Origin: Elusimicrobiota bacterium
Lineage (GTDB): Bacteria; Elusimicrobiota; Elusimicrobia; Elusimicrobiales; UBA9959
Direction of reading: 5' to 3'
Length of the DNA: 64,000 nucleotides
Assembly: GCA_003482905.1 (NCBI GenBank)
Contig: DMXM01000029.1
Coordinates: 1-64,000, forward strand
A program made the translations under genes and the position numbers. The notes beneath the pieces are model-generated. The model ran no database searches and had not been told where the DNA came from. It worked only from the letters and a program-made list of their open reading frames with translations. Below, piece by piece: positions 62,201 to 64,000 of the stretch (the stretch's first letter is position 1; each line of letters begins with the position of its first letter).

Positions 62201-63871
62201 GGCCCCGGAAGGCGCCAGCGGGTCCGGGGCAGTGGAGGAGAGGACCCTGTACAGCGTACCCTGCGGATTGCCGCCGTCGGTCCAGGCGAAACGCATTGAG
62301 GAGTACGCCTCTTCGCTGAAGGCGGAGAAAACCGGCGCGGCAGCCAGCGTGGCCGTGGCCACGACATTAAAATAACTCCCGGCTACGCCGTCGCCGTTTA
62401 TGCCGGCGGCCTTGAAATAATAGGTGGTATTGGGCGGAAGCCCGGCGGTACTGAAAGAAAGATTATATGTCTCATGCTGGCTGACCGCCGCCCCGCCGGG
62501 CGCGAGCGGGTCGGCCGCCGTGGAGACCAGCAGGCGGTACAGCGTGCCGGCCGGGTTGCCGCCGCCAGTCCAGGAAGCCGTTATGCCCGCCTCCGAGACA
62601 CCGGAGAAAGGCCCGGCCGCAGGCTGGGCCGCCAGGGTATATGTAGAGACTATCTGTGTGTAGTCTGTATAGGTGCCCGCGTGGTTAATGGCGGCAACGC
62701 GAAAGGAATAAGCGGTGTTCGCCATTAGTCCGGACGATGAAAGGAAAGTGTTATAAGTAAATGAGGAGGTGACGGGCGCGCCGAAAGGAGACAACGGGTC
62801 TGCCGCGGTGGACATAACCACGTGGTAGCGCGTGGCCGCATGGTTGCCGTTGGCCGCCCAGTTGAAGCGGGACGTATACGAGGAGATGTCGATAAAATTA
62901 GAGAAGGACGGGGCATAGGCCGGCGTGACCTGCACCGGGTAGGCGGCCCAGGAACTGGAGGCGCCGGGCCCGTTGGTGCGGACAAAAGGATAATAAGTGG
63001 TGTTGGCAACCAGGGCCGGAGCGTTGAGCAACGCCAGGTTCTCCGAAGTTGTGACCGAGGCGTAAATAGGGGATGGGAAGGCTCCGGCGTTCACGGAAGC
63101 GGCCAGCGTATAGCCGGTGGCCCCCTCCACCAGCGTCCAAGAGGCGGAGAACTCGGTCTGTGTCAGGCCGGTTATTGAACCGATGACCGGGCGGGCAGGG
63201 GCAAGGTTCTCCACTGTGCTGAACCGGCTGTCGCCGCTGGCGCCAGCGGTGGGTCCGTCTATGGTCATAGTCACTGTCCTGCCTGAACCCATAGTACTAC
63301 CCGGGGAGTCGTCTATATGAAGCCGCAGGGCCAGGCGGTCGCCGTTAGAGAGAGCGGTGGGAGTTGGCACCTTAGTCCAGGTGCGCGCGGCCAGGGAAGT
63401 GCCCAACTCCACCGTCGGCACGTGAACAGCGGCGATAACGGACAGGATAGCTCCGGAAGCGCTGGCGCGCAACAGCTCACCCGTCAGGCCGGCGTTCGCC
63501 TGGGTGGCGCTCTCCCTGGCCCAGATATTGAATGAGACATTTCCGCTTATCGTAACCTCGTCTAACGGGTCGGAGTACCAGATTATGGCTGTGCCGGCGG
63601 CAGTACGCGTAATCTGGGTGGCCGTGTTCGGCGGCGTGACCGGGCCGGCCATGGTGTTCTTTGTATAGGTCACCAGCGCGGCGCCGCGCAGGCGGTTCAG
63701 CCTCCTCTCATCGTCATCACCTGGATTGATAGATGAGACGGTGTCGCCCAGGTATACCGTAGTGGCCGCGAAAACGGCTGTAACGGCTTGCAGCAGCAGG
63801 GCGGCAAAAAGGAAAGCCAGCGGCTTAAATCCGCCAGGCGCTCCTTTTTTTATCCAGACTTTTAAGAACAT
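50207..63871 (-). CDS. Giant FN3-repeat surface protein with lamin-tail and propeller domains
   Basis: 4,554 residues from ATG 63869-63871 (the 36-bp longer frame lacks support). Signal peptide ends AVTAVFA. A ~190-residue module with YLGDTVSS, GAALVTYTKNTMAGPVTPP (in parts) and IDGPTAGASGDS opens the protein and recurs near residues 1,370-1,570 (59.2-59.75 kb). Between and after lie about 27 FN3-like units, 22 with the line TLYRVxSSTAxDPLxPGG and YYFRVAxxNxxGV, five of another type with WSLVxGATGYTLAAS. From about 2,930: a propeller-like region, two lamin-tail domains (LVLNEVYPSG and LTINEISYG), and a C-terminal BamB-like propeller. No sorting tail. Likely an extracellular adhesin or surface fibre; function is inference. 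Confidence 0.88.
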   Translation of the reverse strand: MFLKVWIKKGAPGGFKPLAFLFAALLLQAVTAVFAATTVYLGDTVSSINPGDDDERRLNRLRGAALVTYTKNTMAGPVTPPNTATQITRTAAGTAIIWYSDPLDEVTISGNVSFNIWARESATQANAGLTGELLRASASGAILSVIAAVHVPTVELGTSLAARTWTKVPTPTALSNGDRLALRLHIDDSPGSTMGSGRTVTMTIDGPTAGASGDSRFSTVENLAPARPVIGSITGLTQTEFSASWTLVEGATGYTLAASVNAGAFPSPIYASVTTSENLALLNAPALVANTTYYPFVRTNGPGASSSWAAYPVQVTPAYAPSFSNFIDISSYTSRFNWAANGNHAATRYHVVMSTAADPLSPFGAPVTSSFTYNTFLSSSGLMANTAYSFRVAAINHAGTYTDYTQIVSTYTLAAQPAAGPFSGVSEAGITASWTGGGNPAGTLYRLLVSTAADPLAPGGAAVSQHETYNLSFSTAGLPPNTTYYFKAAGINGDGVAGSYFNVVATATLAAAPVFSAFSEEAYSSMRFAWTDGGNPQGTLYRVLSSTAPDPLAPSGARVVSSDTYILSLSSAGLIPDTRYYFRAAAVNRNGVLTEYTASENRASLLRYAPALSAFTGVSETGMQFNFSANGNTYPGTLFRVAASTAPDPLSPGGAAVVSSDTYNIALISSDLVPNSTYYFRAAGVNKDGALTAYTDIAGTSTLAAVPSGLQFTETTSDKVRLEWTNVSGPSTLYRVMVSTAANPLAPAGAAVTSSDTYNLYLSTEVLAFSTKYHFLARAVNNNGVITAWSGIVSTTTLSPGTLAAPLAGALTPHISSVTAAWSLVAGATGYALAASLYAAEPPTDIYASSTVVSLTSAQLPGLSPDTVYYLFIRANGPGVVSAWNKYDPAATLLQYVPVFGSFGPITDGSVGLSWTGGGNPGGTLYRVFSSTAADPLAPAGAAVVSSDTYNLSLSSAALAANTAYYFRIAGLNKDGVPTAYTASRGTSTLASLPAFSEFSATGTSAMTFAWTAGGNPAGTLYRVLSSPAPDPLNPGGAPVASSDTYNLSLSTAGLTPDTSYYFRVAAVNSNGVLSAYSAAQANPTLPEAPVFPGVGTVTDSSVDFMWSGGGNPADTLYRVLASPAPDPLAPGGEPVTSSDTYNLYLSSSGLAVDKAYYFVAAALGHDGQPTAYTAPERARTLARQPVFSHFDDVAAARIDANWTAGGNPVGTLYRVAVSAAPDPLNPGGEAVTLLDSYGLYVSSSGLAADTTYYFRVAAVNGDGVATAYTAARGTATLAAYPPLFSGFSDIQADAIRVSWSPNGNADGTLYRVAVSSAADPLNPGGANVTYEDTYDLSLSSSGLITNKIYYFRLAAVNKNGIATSYTAAQSERTLQVVTKLYLRDDVSTAAAPDTGEERRLSLLRGAAPVTYTKSTLAGAVTPPTSATQITKAAGGAVQTWYTMPLDAVTLISSVTFNIRAWESAVQANATVTGVLYRTNNSGVIISTVATAVLARTELGIADGAQTWTVQPTPTAISNGDRLALRLYIDDGNGVTMSSGRTVSVSVDGPTANAAGDSWLQVLEELRPARPDSISVTGVTESQISASWPLVSETTSYTLAASVNPGDEPSPLYSSSHTLGNLSATLSVPTFSPNTTYYLFARSNFEGVSSGWRLHSGTATLLAFAPVFAGFGEAASGSIMFDWSANGNADPGTLYRVVSSTAADPLSPGGAVAVSSLTYNTFLSTAGLAGDTTYYFRVAGLNHNGTPTAYTAPAATATLLAFPPAFTGFSGIGQTAMQFNWSANGNRYPGTLYRVVSSTAPDPLAPGGAVTVSSLTYSLSLSSSGLAANTTYYFRVAGVNKNGVETSYTVPVGTATLAYATAFGTFSGVSAGGISIDWASGGNPAGTLYRVLSSTAADPASPSGAAVAYADTYGLSFSSSGLAADTTYYFRVAALNHNGAATLYTSPRGTATLLGFAPVFAGFSDVAAGSLRFDFSANGNAAGTLYRVVSSTAPGPLAPGGALAVSSLTYNNYLSTSGLAADTIYYFSVAGVNKNWVSTDYTVAAATATLLAFPPAFNDFSGVAEDALQFNFSANGNAAGTLYRVVSSTALDPLSPAGAAAVSSDTYNLSLASASLFADTTYYFKAAGVNKNGVLTAWTAAASTSTLANVPSSFYATGVTENFIQLNWSAGGNREPGTLYRVLASTAADPAAPAGAVVSSSDTYNLYLSTSDLNPSTAYYFRAAALNNNGVRTAWSAPPFSAATLNPGEIGSPASGEITGVHVSSLAASWSLVDSATGYTLAASLSPDQPVSIAVSSDTLEGDNQAYVEGLAADTVYYLFARANKHYVSGDWLAFPAKATLLEYPPAFASFSGVVSDSVRFNFLQNGNRFPETLFRVLVSTAADPLIPGAAAFSSSDTYNVSLTTAALFADTTYYFRAAGVNKDGVPTAYTSVQATATPANIPIFSGFTGVGAAELTFNWQRNGNRDAGTLYRVLASTASDPSAPGGAVVTSSETYNLSLSTSGLEADTTYYFRVAALGVSGISTGYTAPAGTATLVAHAPVLSGFSGVGTGVIQVNWSANGNRDPGTLYRVVSSTAPDPLSPAWAVTASSDTYGLSLSSSGLVPNTTYYFLAAAVNRNGVLTSWTAAAGTATLAALPLTALSTFSAVTSGGLTAAWSASANPAGTLYQVQVSTAQNFNSGAAGQTASTAPVSGESYSFYGLLSNRDYYFRVRAMNHSGVYSDYAALGSTRTSGLAAPAPYPVTQVSSYSITATWSLVDGATGYTLAASVNPGVSPSPVYASSVTAGASAAVFNPALALNSTYYLFVKAGGPGDESPWAVYPATSTLTNIPTVPGSPFSAVTDNSFILSWGANSNPLGTTRYTVHVSTALDFNAGVTNQVVLSTIPTAGPGATFSGLSSNTYYYARVRAEHNNGNSTEWVSLGLVNTLILADLHAAGDGVLIYAQSGNSMPQFRDYISASNSFSAVRQTISGAAGMLFTVRTNPLTTKQEAVAAYVKSGTLRVLCTDGANWYEEWTQTVGGADATRRFDIAFETNSGDVMVLYSRGVSGTSELGYRTKPGSSGCGSGNWSAAATLDPVRTSGAVHWVKMAPDRRADHDNIAATWADANSDLSAMVWNGTAWENEPASALEASLETVSASQDVESFAVETESLTGDIMVVWGHSGGSDGVNGVRYATAAWTGGSPAHTWGGVVNPKNFFDDATNLDLAANPASDEMVFASIGNAGSDLQAGYWNGAVWANSSNLDTSAQVPLAGTKLVAAAWISSNTAVRSVITYNDSAVTNLGWYVGNGSTFTAQGDFTPSPVFANPQRYYDLKQDPVNRERLVFALADSNADLFAKRLVMTSAAAFTWSNADGSAALEPNLGSALAGGFSFVFWPAPPTTTFEASAYRFFTNTATTDVGAPLAAQNALAVLPAAGDPFRLRTLVTVGQVDLPASGQDFKLQFAGQGDGTCAEPSSGTPGDWTDVTALTAIAYSDNVPADKTALTPNAADPLYGVQANINQVYAESGGFLNSVAGIARNRSGMWDLALKDNGMSPGAVYCLRLVRGDGVPLEYYTAYPRVVSPSVLVLNEVYPSGSPAASDWVELFNNSGSTVPLTGWKLDYVENPIDPGGTAIPVWSGAAGQYVNAMSTFLVSGLALDLNAAQSYHVKLLDASGGLVDQVQWPAGLQPGQSFARVSDGSPDYFEIDPTPTRGYANTVSTDALTINEISYGALDSEFIELYSSDPVSTRRLGGYALRNAASSAAGQVFRFSRKIYPLDFTALDGSSADDEGRSYASVFGAQGLSPAGDFLALENSSGSTVSQLTWQYDGAYTRYNYAAQLVPYANPAPALSALSIVRGPLDGSHTGVDSADFSASTGTTLASRNNNAGTAPANTLQYPDPSGGARYLSRNFPLRLTLGADASAGRGNNLVMSRRGGAADPASPHIYRLNDIGFSVSALSGQATAQFGLQFRDQDGGALVNGALYRLVLNSDTGAASAPQVVITSVTYDAAVHSASAYAASAPSWLNNDTRGSPLRVAVSNNSPAGANEVRVATVAFTLLNSDLGAPLTQQQVMNLFDAVMLVADSTSTGLPDVYEPAIDVATVAYVPMAAISLNAAGLSTLTVSGQGLASAGVVAGSTRSFFVVFASTRDASDRAPDNTFRVRFDPASGFAVGDSSGSLVQEFTPGTEVNSSSFTLISPALPPVNSSWPYVSESSAPITAAITAYSGGLLAESRAYLPSTDGTVVALSTSGVPLWTFETVPATPISVPPSLPQEEGGQVYIYFAGENGDVYKLRDNGGTVTEAWPKVSLGAVVKSISDTDSRLYVATADNKLHCRNKTDGSACSGWNFASAVTAPPAGAPSIDERATVATAWTGLEDGKIVSLKTGDGTSNNTFVTGGPVKSSPYFDAYVASPDNALYITSTDGKIYAINSGNMTAMSGWNDYDTGSSIYTSPFVWILGGTKYVFFGADNGKLYKLDAATGALAWTFQAGGAIRSSPVVVPAWYVGLGAGEDYVYFGCDDGKIYGVNANTGQIRTGWPVYTGGPVRSDPVIDSDMKAVLIGSNDGRLYTLSIGP
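55100..63200 (-). repeat. Long array of degenerate FN3-coding repeats
   Basis: About 27 units of roughly 260-280 bp within the giant gene. Recurring DNA words include GTGTCGGAAGA, GCCGTGGACGAAACCACGCGGTACA and AAATAATAGGTGGT variants (each under 20 nt in common blocks). Unit-to-unit identity is highest between 56.0 and 58.9 kb. Such an array can recombine and can confuse short-read assembly. Confidence 0.8.
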
Positions 63872-63878
63872 ACAGTTC

Positions 63879-64000
63879 CTATTCCTCCGCTGCCCCTGTA
63901 TCACCAACGGCGCCCCTGAACTTGCTCGCCTTTTCTTCTTTCTGCCGCTCTTCCTCTTTCATCATCTCCACTATGTCCTGCACGGTCAGCCCAACCAGCC
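63879..64000 (-). CDS. C-terminal end of a gene running out of the window
   Basis: Minus-strand frame open from the window edge (first complete codon ends at 63998) to TAG at 63879-63881. Forty residues: LVGLTVQDIVEMMKEEERQK, then EEKASKFRGAVGDTGAAEE. Charged and helical. The giant gene starts 7 bp downstream, so the two are probably one operon. Too short to identify. Confidence 0.6.
   Translation of the reverse strand, partial: LVGLTVQDIVEMMKEEERQKEEKASKFRGAVGDTGAAEE

Noticed and set aside
55100..63200. Possible CRISPR array or tandem satellite in the repeat-rich region
   Set aside because: Repeats are about 270 bp, degenerate, in frame and encode FN3 domains; no short identical repeats with unique spacers and no cas genes.
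1..64000. tRNA genes, insertion-sequence transposases, attachment sites or a replication origin
   Set aside because: None was seen by eye on either strand; a covariance or profile search would be needed to exclude tRNAs fully.

Overview
The window is a GC-rich bacterial chromosome segment with dense, mostly operonic genes. I infer an Elusimicrobiota-like organism. The reasons are a short type IV pilin beside recG, a PorV-family outer-membrane protein next to very large fibronectin-III/beta-propeller surface proteins, an hpf-hprK-rapZ-PTS(Man) block and PAS/HDxNN-type kinases. No rRNA or tRNA gene is visible, so this placement is only inference.

Layout. 1-9.4 kb: a 5'-truncated Y-family polymerase, an RNase J-like beta-CASP/MBL protein, a secreted 5'-nucleotidase, a divergent SbcD/SbcC (YhaO/YhaN-like) pair, and an AT-richer DUF4143-type ATPase. 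9-14 kb: deoxynucleotide operon nrdR-nrdD-nrdG-dut, preceded by two NrdR boxes 31 bp apart; NrdD carries a C-terminal glutaredoxin-like domain. 14-17 kb: type IV pilin and recG. 17-27 kb: a signalling island with two tandem paralogous structured small RNAs, two PhoB/OmpR-type regulators, a GAF/PAS protein that ends after its phospho-acceptor domain, a separate minimal kinase with the missing ATPase domain, a CsgG/FlgO-like secreted protein, a hybrid kinase, a REC-GGDEF (GGDDF) protein and a REC-REC protein. Four promoters here share heptamers repeated every 11 bp (four copies at three promoters, two clear copies at the fourth), always ending exactly 9 nt before a -10 box: a Pho-box-like regulon that includes both RNAs.

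27-34 kb: a CCA/poly(A)-type nucleotidyltransferase, a CpXC protein, a TrpB-like PLP enzyme, a secreted unknown, RNase P RNA (rnpB), RNase HI, a zinc-ribbon coiled-coil protein and metF. 34-43.9 kb: collinear minus-strand hpf-hprK-rapZ-EIIA-EIIB-EIIC-EIID-HPr-EI-lepA-lepB, a complete mannose-type/regulatory PTS with HPr kinase control. 44-45.5 kb: an ABC-2 exporter. 45.5-64 kb: PorV-like protein, a 1,049-residue beta-propeller/FN3 protein with a sorting-type C-terminus, and a 4,554-residue protein with about 27 FN3-like repeats.

Intergenic DNA is rich in perfect inverted repeats of several families (arms of 24-29 bp), including two REPIN-like doublets, and in a 135-141 bp palindromic element found twice (between nrdD and nrdG, and beside rnpB). 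The most interesting candidate system is the 17-26 kb PhoB-like regulon with its twin C-rich RNAs and apparently split sensor kinase.
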